This document shows positions 18,065 through 25,575 of a DNA stretch of 64,000 nt, piece after piece. The notes under the pieces are model-generated. The model searched no databases, had not been told where the DNA came from, and saw only the letters and a program-made list of their open reading frames with translations. Positions within the stretch are counted from its first letter, which is position 1. The number at the start of each line of letters is the position of its first letter. The position numbers and the translations under genes are program-made. The stretch is from the NCBI GenBank assembly GCA_028289375.1, contig JANQQK010000007.1:62001-126000 (forward strand). Reading direction: 5' to 3'. Source of the stretch: Phycisphaerae bacterium. GTDB lineage: Bacteria; Planctomycetota; Phycisphaerae; UBA1845.

Positions 18065-18856
18065 ATGACGAACGAACTTCGACTGGATGATGAAAAGGTC
18101 TATGAGTGGCGATTCGAGACGCAGCGGGGCGTCTTGCTGGACTTGCTGAGTCTTGCACTGATTCCCTTCGTGACGTACCGCGGGCTGCAATTCGTCGCGA
18201 AGGTGTGGCCTGCGGGCGTTTTCTGGATCGTGGCGGTTCTGGCCGGCGTCATGATGCTCGTGGTGATCGTCGAGTTCTTCGGATCAATCTTCGGGTCACA
18301 GGAAGACCGCGTCGAGCGTCGCAACAGCGTCTACTACGGTGCCATCGTGTGCGTGGGCATGCTGGCATTTCTGATCGAATCATCGGCCGGTTTCCTGCGA
18401 TCCGGCCTCACTGTTCCCGAGGACACGCATCGCTGGACGTTCATGCTGTTCTACGCAGACAACATCCTGCGCGTCATGCTTCTGGACATCCCAGAAGTCT
18501 ATGAACTCTCGCTTTCGGCCATCGTGCCGACGAGTTGGCCTGCACGAACCGCGGTGCTGCTCTTTCGCGTTGCGGTCGGCCTCGGGCTGATCGAGTTGGG
18601 ACTCCGCGTCGTCGCCATGGCCATGCCGAAGCACCGCTTTCAGGGCACCGTGCGCGAAGCCTGTCACTACGGTGACAGCCTGCCGCACGATGAGTTTACC
18701 GTTCACCGTGTCGGCGAGGTGACGGTCATCCCGCGCGACGGATCATGGCCGCTGGCGGAGGTTCTCAATATCCTGAAACCCGGTGCTCCGGCGTCAAACG
18801 TGCCTACAGATCAAAATCCGAAGACCGAATCGGCGGATTCATCCGCACGTTCGTGA
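18065..18856 (+). CDS. Membrane protein of unknown function
   Basis: A 263-residue protein with a polar N-terminus (MTNELRLDDEKVYEWRFETQ), about five TM helices between residues 25 and 190, and a soluble C-terminal part (about 200-263) with VGEVTVIPRDGSWPLAEVLN. The start is the ATG at 18065, preceded by AGGAGG with 8-nt spacing; the longer frame has no ribosome site. Its last 53 nt overlap the 3' end of the convergent DUF1571 gene. No family recognised. Confidence 0.75.
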   Translation: MTNELRLDDEKVYEWRFETQRGVLLDLLSLALIPFVTYRGLQFVAKVWPAGVFWIVAVLAGVMMLVVIVEFFGSIFGSQEDRVERRNSVYYGAIVCVGMLAFLIESSAGFLRSGLTVPEDTHRWTFMLFYADNILRVMLLDIPEVYELSLSAIVPTSWPARTAVLLFRVAVGLGLIELGLRVVAMAMPKHRFQGTVREACHYGDSLPHDEFTVHRVGEVTVIPRDGSWPLAEVLNILKPGAPASNVPTDQNPKTESADSSARS

Positions 18857-19646
18857 ACGTGTAGCGACCCAGCAGGTGTCGGCCGTCGCGATCGGCGTAC
18901 GTCTCGACATGGGCCGGTAGCAGCGTCTGTGCGTCGAGATGCATGATCAGCAGACCGTCCGGGTAATCGCGTCCTGGCGGCAGGCGTCGGCGAATCACCT
19001 TCGTCGGTCGCCCGTCGATCTGCCCGTCAGCAAGCATCGTCAGATCCAAATCGCCGCGATGCTCGGCTTGGCAGTTGAGCTTGCGGATGCGTGTCAGCAG
19101 TTCGCCGAACCCGAATTCGTCGATCGTGTGACGGCTTGCCTGGCGGGCTTTCCTGCCATGGACCGGCACGGACACCTCGCTGGCCACGAGACGCACCAAC
19201 GCGCTCGCAGGCCGGACCAACGCACATGGCTCGCCCTTGCGGTTGCGATCGCGACCAGCCACGTAGACGACGCGATCGACCTTGCCGGGCTTGCCGGTCC
19301 ACACAAGGCGGACGGACTTGGGCGACTCGCGGTACGTCACGTCGATCGTCTGTACGCTTGTCAGACGTCCCCGCAGGCGTTCCTGCCGCGTTAGCGTGCA
19401 CCGATACCCGCGGATCGATTTGTTGTATCGTGCGATGGCCTGATCGATCAGTTCGACGGCATCGTCCGTCGGCGTACGGATAACGTCACGAATCGAGCGC
19501 GTGTCGACCTCTCGACACTGCTCTGGAATCGAGGGACGTTTGGTTTCAGCCTTTGCTGTTGCACAACCCGGGCTCAACGCGGTCACGCAGGCGAAGCCCG
19601 AAACGGTAAGGAAGTGTGTCGCGTCCCGTCGCGTGCTCATAGACAT
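18804..19646 (-). CDS. DUF1571-like exported protein (LolA-type fold suspected)
   Basis: A 280-residue exported protein. The N-terminus is a hydrophobic signal with a possible, atypical lipobox (SPGC, near residue 28). The body has the DUF1571 pattern: IDQAIARYNKSIRGYRCTLT, then RQERLRGRLTSVQTIDVTYR, PKSVRLVWTG and VDRVVYVAGRDRNR, as in LolA-like lipoprotein carriers, but no direct role is known. GGGAGGGG lies 9 nt upstream of the ATG. Its 3' end overlaps the convergent membrane protein gene by 53 nt. Confidence 0.7.
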   Translation of the reverse strand: MSMSTRRDATHFLTVSGFACVTALSPGCATAKAETKRPSIPEQCREVDTRSIRDVIRTPTDDAVELIDQAIARYNKSIRGYRCTLTRQERLRGRLTSVQTIDVTYRESPKSVRLVWTGKPGKVDRVVYVAGRDRNRKGEPCALVRPASALVRLVASEVSVPVHGRKARQASRHTIDEFGFGELLTRIRKLNCQAEHRGDLDLTMLADGQIDGRPTKVIRRRLPPGRDYPDGLLIMHLDAQTLLPAHVETYADRDGRHLLGRYTFTNVRMNPPIRSSDFDL

Positions 19647-19676
19647 GGGGGTCCCCTCCCAGCGACGAGATGTCAG

Positions 19677-19716
19677 AAAAAAACCGGGCCCCGCGTCGTT
19701 ACAACACAGGGCCCGG
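19677..19716 (-). terminator. Rho-independent terminator of the 19744-21216 gene
   Basis: Read on the minus strand: GC-rich 8-bp perfect stem (arms 19709-19716 and 19684-19691), a 17-nt loop, then seven T (19683-19677). It is 28 nt beyond the stop of the minus-strand lipoprotein gene. Confidence 0.85.
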
Positions 19717-19743
19717 TCGCGTTAAACGAGATGGTACATGACT

Positions 19744-21216
19744 TTATTCGCAGTCCGGGTCGACGCCGCCATTGTACGAAGCGGTCGTCTTCCACGTGCT
19801 CGACGAGCCAGGCACGTTGTCCGACAGCGAGAACTGAACGGTCAGCATGGCTTCGCGCTCAAGGGACTCGCGGAGATCAAACGGTGCATCCGGCTCGATG
19901 AAGGTCGCAGCCACGAGGCGCGTACCCGACTGACGGTAGATAACGTTGCTCGAGTTGAACATCTGGGCCAGCACTTCCTGCGACGTGTTGACCTCGTTGA
20001 CGCGGGCGTCGATGTTGTCGATCGCACGCTGCAGACGGGTCTGACGACGCTCCAGCGCGATGAAGCGCGGGCTGGTCGGATCCGATTCCTGCATCAGACC
20101 GTTGATGGCGACGAGCTTCGCCTGCAGAACAGCCTGCTCATCCAGCAGGTCGCGCTTTTCTTCCTCGAGTGGCTGATGGTTGGCACCCTGGGCGACAAGC
20201 TGATGCACGAACGCCTGGGCCATACGTCGCTCGCGGACGTCGGCGATCTGCTCGTTGATGCGGTCGACGACTGACAACGCCTGCTGCAGACGCATTTCGT
20301 TCTTGACGAACTCACGGTCCCAATCAAATGCGTGATCGGTCGTGATCAGGAAACGCTTGTTGCGCTCAAGCCAGTCGATTTCCTCAGCCACGACGGCTTT
20401 GCATGCCTGGAACGACTTGTGCAGACGGTTGATGCCACGGAGCTTGGTCTTCGACATCTCGGCGTCGGCCACGATGATGAAACGACCGACCGGGTCGCCG
20501 TCCTGAGCACGCTGAACGTCTTGCTCGGTGAACGCGGCAAGCGTCGTCGGATGTGAGAAGCCACCGCCACCCGGGAAGATGAGGACGCGCGACATGTCGA
20601 GCATCTGCTGGTTCAGCACAGCCATCTCATGCTGCTGCTGAGCTTCCTGGACGATGAGCTGATCGATCTCGCGCTCGAGACGTTCGAACGCACGCAACTG
20701 CTTGGCGAAGTTCTTGAATACGCGGGCATCGCTGGTCTGCAGCTTGCCGCGAAGCTCAAAGTCCTCAGCCAACCATGCCTTCTGACGCGGAATCTCTTGC
20801 TTCCACGTCTTGAGCATCTGGATCAACGACTGGTTGGTCAGGTTGACCGACATGCGGCCTTCAAACAGCGTGTCGCCGTCGTCGGACCAATAGCCGAAGG
20901 CGTATGGACCCGGCTCGAGGAAGACGTCGCGGAACGTCACATCGCGACCTTCAAACTCGTTGCCCCACAGCATGATGCGAGGCTCTTCCTTGATGACGGA
21001 TGCATCAAACGCATCCGACGCCAACTGCGACTCCTGCCAGACATCACGCTCGGCAAAACGCTGCACAGGGTCAGGCCGATAGAATCGAACCGTCACCCGG
21101 GCATCCGGCGTCCAGTCCGGCGACTGGGCATCTGTGGTGGTCGTCGTCGTGGTTGCACAGCCAACCATCATCAGCGGTACCGCAAGCACCGCAACCAGGG
21201 TCAATACGCGCGTCAT
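19744..21216 (-). CDS. Coiled-coil lipoprotein of unknown function
   Basis: A 490-residue protein with a clear lipoprotein signal (MTRVLTLVAVLAVPLMMVGC), followed by a Thr-rich linker. A beta-rich region (about 30-130, with YRPDPVQRFAERDVWQESQ and FLEPGPYAFGYWSDD) precedes two long charged helical regions, about 150-230 and 290-430 (for example RAFERLEREIDQLIVQEAQQ and LDEQAVLQAKLVAING), likely coiled coils. The C-terminal 60 residues are again beta-like. The start is the ATG at 21216 because the lipobox fits there. Single gene with its own terminator. An envelope-spanning or scaffold role is plausible but not shown. Confidence 0.75.
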   Translation of the reverse strand: MTRVLTLVAVLAVPLMMVGCATTTTTTTDAQSPDWTPDARVTVRFYRPDPVQRFAERDVWQESQLASDAFDASVIKEEPRIMLWGNEFEGRDVTFRDVFLEPGPYAFGYWSDDGDTLFEGRMSVNLTNQSLIQMLKTWKQEIPRQKAWLAEDFELRGKLQTSDARVFKNFAKQLRAFERLEREIDQLIVQEAQQQHEMAVLNQQMLDMSRVLIFPGGGGFSHPTTLAAFTEQDVQRAQDGDPVGRFIIVADAEMSKTKLRGINRLHKSFQACKAVVAEEIDWLERNKRFLITTDHAFDWDREFVKNEMRLQQALSVVDRINEQIADVRERRMAQAFVHQLVAQGANHQPLEEEKRDLLDEQAVLQAKLVAINGLMQESDPTSPRFIALERRQTRLQRAIDNIDARVNEVNTSQEVLAQMFNSSNVIYRQSGTRLVAATFIEPDAPFDLRESLEREAMLTVQFSLSDNVPGSSSTWKTTASYNGGVDPDCE

Positions 21217-21530
21217 CTCGATTCTCCAATCTGGAAGCCGGGGAATTCGCCGGAGGCCCACACGACCAGCATTTTGTCCAGACAAACACCCCACTGTCGT
21301 GTCATCATCATCCCGAAGGATAGAGTTACGATAGAAAACCCACGCCGCCAAACGATTGCGACGTCACCTGTGTTCATCGGATCGTTTGGGTCCGAAATTG
21401 ATTCGCTTCAGACATTCTTCGACAGCAGAATCCAACGATCTGCCAGCGCTGAGGAATCAGAGATTATCGGACGAATTCTTCACATCATGTCACAATGCAC
21501 GCCCGCACATGATCTGAGTGACTTGGAGGT
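21217..21530. other. Intergenic region, 314 bp
   Basis: Leader of the coiled-coil lipoprotein gene and the 3' side of the dockerin-like gene. I see no strong promoter hexamers, repeat or RNA. A plus-strand frame, 21370-21534 (GTG start, no ribosome site), reads as 54 plausible residues but is not supported enough to call. Confidence 0.4.
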
Positions 21531-22271
21531 CTAGCGATGAGCCTTACCGTTCGATTGCTCCGAGGCTTCCGCCGTTTCCGGACGACTCGCAGTTGTCGTC
21601 GGACCGCTGTTCACTGTGGGACCCGTAAACGCGAGTTGAAATCGTGCAAAGTCCAATAGATCGATGTCGTTGTCGCCGTCGGTCACAGCCGAATTGCATT
21701 GAATGGGCTTGATCGTCACAAACTCAGGAATGTAGTTCGCTGGAAGCGCGACCGAACACGCAGCACCCGCCGAACACGTCGTGTCTCCCATTGGATCACA
21801 GCTGAAGAAAACGGGAACCGCCTGGCTTGTGGCCTCAAAGAGCTGCGGGTTCTCGAAATCGAACGTGATTTCCGTAAGGCCGTCACGCGGAATGGCCAGG
21901 GTGATCGTACCCACCTGAGCGTCAGGGCCTGACGGGCATTGCTCAGTATCGCAGCACTGAATCAATGAGAGTTCACCCGAACCATTGACCTGCACGTTTC
22001 GCGCCCAGAATGGAATAAGCCGACGAAACACAACCCAGAGATCAGGATCGCCGCCCTGGGTTTCGTAGATGACGATCTTCCCGAACCCTGCCTCTAGATC
22101 ATATTGCCACGATACAGAGAGCGCTCCGAGATCGCTCTGCGTATTGCCCTCGATGACATCACCGCGTGCGTGGCCACCGTGATAGAGCAAGACCAGTGCA
22201 GCCAGCGCAGCGATGTTCGGTCGCAGCGACGACGTCCGTGCATCAGGATTATTTCGCAGTGACAACCGCAT
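21531..22271 (-). CDS. Exported protein with C-terminal dockerin-like segment
   Basis: A 246-residue protein with an N-terminal signal (hydrophobic NIAALAALVLLYHGG, cut near ARG). The middle is beta-rich with Cys pairs (IQCCDTEQCP, FFSCDPMGDTTCSAGAAC). Near the end, DGDNDIDLLDFARFQLAFTG has the calcium-loop spacing of one type I dockerin repeat, and a Thr/Ser/Pro-rich tail follows. Single dockerin-like segments of this kind are widespread in planctomycete exported proteins. AGGAGG lies 6 nt from the ATG. The upstream 150 bp (22272-22424) are unusually AT-rich for this genome and contain the palindrome ccgaattttcgg near 22326. Confidence 0.75.
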   Translation of the reverse strand: MRLSLRNNPDARTSSLRPNIAALAALVLLYHGGHARGDVIEGNTQSDLGALSVSWQYDLEAGFGKIVIYETQGGDPDLWVVFRRLIPFWARNVQVNGSGELSLIQCCDTEQCPSGPDAQVGTITLAIPRDGLTEITFDFENPQLFEATSQAVPVFFSCDPMGDTTCSAGAACSVALPANYIPEFVTIKPIQCNSAVTDGDNDIDLLDFARFQLAFTGPTVNSGPTTTASRPETAEASEQSNGKAHR

Positions 22272-22424
22272 CGGGTACCTCCTATTCTGTCAAACTGGTG
22301 AAATGAAAACTAGAAAAGTGCCTACCGAATTTTCGGAAAGTTCCAGATTGAGACTTGAAAAGACTCTCAATAAGACCCATGTGACAGACATCGTATATGT
22401 AAATGTAAGTTTATTTCGTCCCCG

Positions 22425-22466
22425 GGAAAAAGAAAAAGGGGATGCCCTCCCAAAGAAGGCATCCCC
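22425..22466 (-). terminator. Rho-independent terminator of ahcY
   Basis: On the minus strand a 9-bp perfect stem (22458-22466 with 22438-22446) and an 11-nt loop are followed by TTTTTCTTTTT. It lies 33 nt beyond the ahcY stop. Confidence 0.9.
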
Positions 22467-22498
22467 ATGCGTTGACAATTCAGTGATCCTGTCCGGGC

Positions 22499-23812
22499 TT
22501 AGTAGCGGTAGTGTTCCGGCTTGAACGGGCCTGCGGACGGGATGCCGAGGTACTTCGACTGCTTGTCGCTGAGCTTCGTGAGCTTCACGCCCAACTGCTC
22601 GAGGTGCAGCATCGCGACCTTCTCATCAAGGTGCTTCGGCAAGACGTACACCTTGTTCTCATACTTGTTCGTGCCCTTCGACTGCCACAGTTCGATCTGG
22701 GCCATCACCTGATTCGTGAAGCTGTTGCTCATCACAAAACTCGGGTGGCCCGTCGCACAACCGAGGTTCACCAGACGACCCTCTGCCAGAATCGTCACGA
22801 CCTTGCCGTCAGGCCAACGGACCTGATCGACTTGCGGCTTGACCTCGATGCGCTCGAGCTTCGGATCGTTGAACACGCCGGCGACGTCGATCTCATGATC
22901 AAAGTGGCCAATGTTGCAGACGATCGACTGGTGCTTCATCTTGGCCATGTGCTCGGCGGTGATAACGTCGCAGCAGCCTGTGCTGGTCACGAAGATGTCG
23001 CCGAACGTGCAGGCTTCGTCCATCGTGACGACCTGAAAGCCTTCCATCGCCGCCTGCAGCGCACAGATCGGATCGATCTCGGTGATGAAGACGGTTGCGC
23101 CCAGACCCTTGAACGCCTGTGCACAACCCTTGCCCACATCGCCGTACCCAGCCACGATCGCCTTCTTGCCGGCGACCATCACGTCGGTCGCGCGCTTGAT
23201 GCCGTCCATGAGGCTCTCGCGGCAACCGTACAGATTGTCGAACTTGCTCTTGGTGCAGGAGTCGTTGACGTTGAACGCTGGGCAACCCAGCGAGCCATCT
23301 TCCATCATCTGATACAGACGATGCACGCCCGTGGTCGTCTCCTCACTGATGCCATGGATGTCTTTGAGATACTCGGGGAACTTGTCGTGCACCATCATCG
23401 TGAGGTCGCCACCGTCGTCGAGAATCATGTTCAGCGGCTTGCCGTCAGGCCATACCAGCGTCTGCTCGATGCACCAGTCGTACTCTTCAAGCGTCTCGCC
23501 CTTCCATGCGAAGACCGGGACACCTGCGGCAGCGATCGCGGCGGCCGCGTGATCCTGCGTGCTGAAGATGTTGCAGCTGCTCCAACGCACCTCAGCACCA
23601 AGATCGATCAGCGTCTCAATCAGCACAGCCGTCTGCACCGTCATGTGCAGGCAACCGGCGATGCGGGCACCAGCCAGCGGCTTCTGACCGGCGTATTCCT
23701 TGCGGACGGCCATCAGTCCCGGCATCTCGTGCTCGGCGATCGTGATTTCCTTGCGCCCGAAGTCGGCCAATGAAATGTCCTTGACCTTGAAGTCCTCAAC
23801 AGCAGTCGTCAT
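22499..23812 (-). CDS. ahcY: Adenosylhomocysteinase (SAH hydrolase)
   Basis: Hydrolyses S-adenosylhomocysteine to adenosine and homocysteine, keeping methylation reactions running. 437 residues, family length. Motifs in order: substrate site [13 protein letters not shown] (about 57-69), [31 protein letters not shown] with catalytic Lys/Asp following, the NAD-binding [17 protein letters not shown] (near 221-237), [12 protein letters not shown], and the conserved C-terminal PEHYRY. It starts directly after the stop codon of the upstream ArsR-methyltransferase gene (TAG then ATG), so translation is coupled and both come from the promoter at 24904-24931. Ends in a strong terminator. Confidence 0.98.
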   Translation of the reverse strand: MTTAVEDFKVKDISLADFGRKEITIAEHEMPGLMAVRKEYAGQKPLAGARIAGCLHMTVQTAVLIETLIDLGAEVRWSSCNIFSTQDHAAAAIAAAGVPVFAWKGETLEEYDWCIEQTLVWPDGKPLNMILDDGGDLTMMVHDKFPEYLKDIHGISEETTTGVHRLYQMMEDGSLGCPAFNVNDSCTKSKFDNLYGCRESLMDGIKRATDVMVAGKKAIVAGYGDVGKGCAQAFKGLGATVFITEIDPICALQAAMEGFQVVTMDEACTFGDIFVTSTGCCDVITAEHMAKMKHQSIVCNIGHFDHEIDVAGVFNDPKLERIEVKPQVDQVRWPDGKVVTILAEGRLVNLGCATGHPSFVMSNSFTNQVMAQIELWQSKGTNKYENKVYVLPKHLDEKVAMLHLEQLGVKLTKLSDKQSKYLGIPSAGPFKPEHYRY

Positions 23813-24871
23813 CTAATCAATCTCCATCGTGAAAACTGTGGCATCGTCGCTTCTGTCGCGCTCATCATGCCGGCCAATGTTTGTTTCTACTTGCGTATGT
23901 GTGTGCGTGGTTCGAATCGGCATACCCACCCGATCCGCCACCACGGTGAACAACTCTGGAGCTTCGACCTTGCCGCCGTCGTTCGTGCAGGTCGGTAGTC
24001 GGCGGACATGAATCGGGTCGAATCCAACACCCTTGAGCATGCTTTCAAGCACGCTTGGCTCAAACCCCATCCATCGGTCCTGCATGCGTTCGTGGAACTC
24101 CGCCAGACCGTGCGACTGCTGCTCGACGATCAGCACGCGACCGCCGGGCTTGAGGATCCGCGCGATTTCGCCGACGGCCTCCTCGACACTGGGCACGTGG
24201 TGCAGCACGAGCACCGCGACGACCAGATCCACCGATGCATCCGATATCGGCACATGCGACAGATCACCCTGCCGAAACGTCACGTTGCGATGACCGTTGG
24301 CAGACGTCACGTCGCGGGCGGCGTCCAGCATCTCGGACACGGGGTCCACGGCAATCACCTGATGGAACGTCTCAGCCAATACAGGCAGCAGGAACCCTGT
24401 CCCCGCCCCGATGTCAGCCACAACCCATTCCCGCGGCAAGAGTCGGACGAGCGCTTCGAGGTGGAAGGTCGATCCGAAGGCGTCGACCCGCATCTGATCC
24501 CACCGGTCGGCTACGTCCGCAAAGAAGTTGGTGCTGCGACGTTTTCGGTCGGCCAATACGCGACGCAGTCGCTCATCCAGCGGCCCGCCGAGCGATTCAT
24601 GGCCCAGCCAATCGAGAATGCGGTCCTGCAGCCCCGTGGCAGACCCGTTCACGCGGACTTCCGGGGCCGTGTAAAGCACAGTTGTACCCTCGCGGCGATC
24701 GCGGATGAGCGAAGCGTCCCGCAGCACCTTCAAATGCCGCGAGACGGTCGATTGGGGCTGACTGAGGCATTCGACCAGTTCAGAGACGCTCAATTCCTGC
24801 TTCAATACGAGCTGCAGGATGCGTCGTCGGGTCTCATCGCTCAGGGCTTTGAAAACGGTTGCTGCGTCCAT
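23813..24871 (-). CDS. ArsR-family regulator fused to a SAM-dependent methyltransferase (SahR-like)
   Basis: A 352-residue fusion. Residues 1-90 are a winged helix (VFKALSDETRRRILQLVLKQ, SQPQSTVSRHLKVLRDASLI) without the metal-binding cysteines of ArsR/SmtB. Residues about 120-300 form a class I methyltransferase with VADIGAGTGFLLPVLAE, VIAVDPVSEML and LVVAVLVLHHVPS. The C-terminus has a His/Thr run (RTTHTHTQ). Coupling to ahcY suggests that it senses SAH or SAM through the methyltransferase fold; SahR, an ArsR-family regulator of ahcY and methionine genes, is described in Proteobacteria. Start: ATG at 24871 next to GGGAG; a GTG four codons upstream is possible. Confidence 0.85.
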   Translation of the reverse strand: MDAATVFKALSDETRRRILQLVLKQELSVSELVECLSQPQSTVSRHLKVLRDASLIRDRREGTTVLYTAPEVRVNGSATGLQDRILDWLGHESLGGPLDERLRRVLADRKRRSTNFFADVADRWDQMRVDAFGSTFHLEALVRLLPREWVVADIGAGTGFLLPVLAETFHQVIAVDPVSEMLDAARDVTSANGHRNVTFRQGDLSHVPISDASVDLVVAVLVLHHVPSVEEAVGEIARILKPGGRVLIVEQQSHGLAEFHERMQDRWMGFEPSVLESMLKGVGFDPIHVRRLPTCTNDGGKVEAPELFTVVADRVGMPIRTTHTHTQVETNIGRHDERDRSDDATVFTMEID

Positions 24872-24903
24872 TTGCTCCCGCACCTATCCATCCGCTCATC
24901 CGA

Positions 24904-24931
24904 ATATTAGAATCTATCGGAATTCTGTCAA
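24904..24931 (-). promoter_or_regulatory. Near-consensus sigma70 promoter of the regulator-ahcY operon
   Basis: On the minus strand a perfect TTGACA (24931-24926), a 16-bp spacer and TAATAT (24909-24904). The start site would be near 24897, giving a leader of about 25 nt. The spacer contains GAATTC next to GATAGATTC, and CCGA/TCGG flanks; an operator for the ArsR-type protein probably overlaps here, but no perfect long palindrome is present. Confidence 0.75.
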
Positions 24932-24995
24932 GGTTTCTTTCGGGACCGGTAAGGACTTTTGTGCGGACGTTGCGCTCCGCGGAAGGATGCGACTT

Positions 24996-25490
24996 ATGGG
25001 ACGTCGACCCGTTGTCGGGGTGATGGGTGGTTCGCAGGTTGAAGAGGCCATCGAGCAGCAGGCGGAAGCATTGGGGCGGATGATCGCGGAACATGGCTGG
25101 GTGTTGCTGAACGGGGGTCGGAACCTGGGGGTCATGGCGGCGTCGGCGCGTGGGGCGAAGGCGGCTGGGGGCATGGTCGTCGGGGTTCTTCCGGACAAGG
25201 ACGCGTCGCGGGCATCGCCTGATCTGGACATTGCGATCCGGACGGGGATGGGGGAAATGCGGAATGTGATCAACGTCTTGAGCAGCGACGTGGTGGTCGC
25301 GATGCATGGGGCAGCGGGGACACTTTCAGAGGTGGCTTTTGCGCTGGTCCACGAGCGGCCTGTCGTGACGATCGGATTGGACCTTGGCGGGTCGTTTGAT
25401 CGATATCGCAGGGGCGGACTGCTTTTTTCGGAAGAGACTGTTGAGGCGGTCGCGAAACGGGTGGCGACGCTGCTGGCTGAAGAGAAATGA
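24996..25490 (+). CDS. SLOG-superfamily protein, TIGR00725-like
   Basis: A 164-residue Rossmann-like protein of the group often mislabelled lysine decarboxylase. It opens RRPVVGVMGGSQVEE, then VLLNGGRNLGVMAASARGAKAAGG, where the related LOG cytokinin-activating enzymes have GGxxGxM, and GAAGTLSEVAFAL in place of the LOG PGGxGTxxE. These differences argue against LOG phosphoribohydrolase activity; the family probably binds a nucleotide. Start at 24996: GGAAGG lies 9 nt upstream, whereas the ATG at 24987 directly abuts it. Divergent from the ArsR-methyltransferase gene. Confidence 0.8.
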   Translation: MGRRPVVGVMGGSQVEEAIEQQAEALGRMIAEHGWVLLNGGRNLGVMAASARGAKAAGGMVVGVLPDKDASRASPDLDIAIRTGMGEMRNVINVLSSDVVVAMHGAAGTLSEVAFALVHERPVVTIGLDLGGSFDRYRRGGLLFSEETVEAVAKRVATLLAEEK

Positions 25491-25575
25491 ATTGCCGTGC
25501 GTCGGGGGTCTGAGTAGTTTGCTGATCGCGATCAAAGGGCGTTGATCGGCTTGGGAAATCAAGGAGATGTCATCG

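Noticed and set aside
21370..21534. 54-codon plus-strand frame (GTG start) between the lipoprotein and dockerin-like genes
   Set aside because: Plausible residues but no ribosome site, and it overlaps the neighbouring stop; kept only as a remark in the intergenic entry.
22511..23773. 420-codon plus-strand frame opposite ahcY
   Set aside because: Antisense to a fully conserved SAH hydrolase; no ribosome site or recognisable domain.
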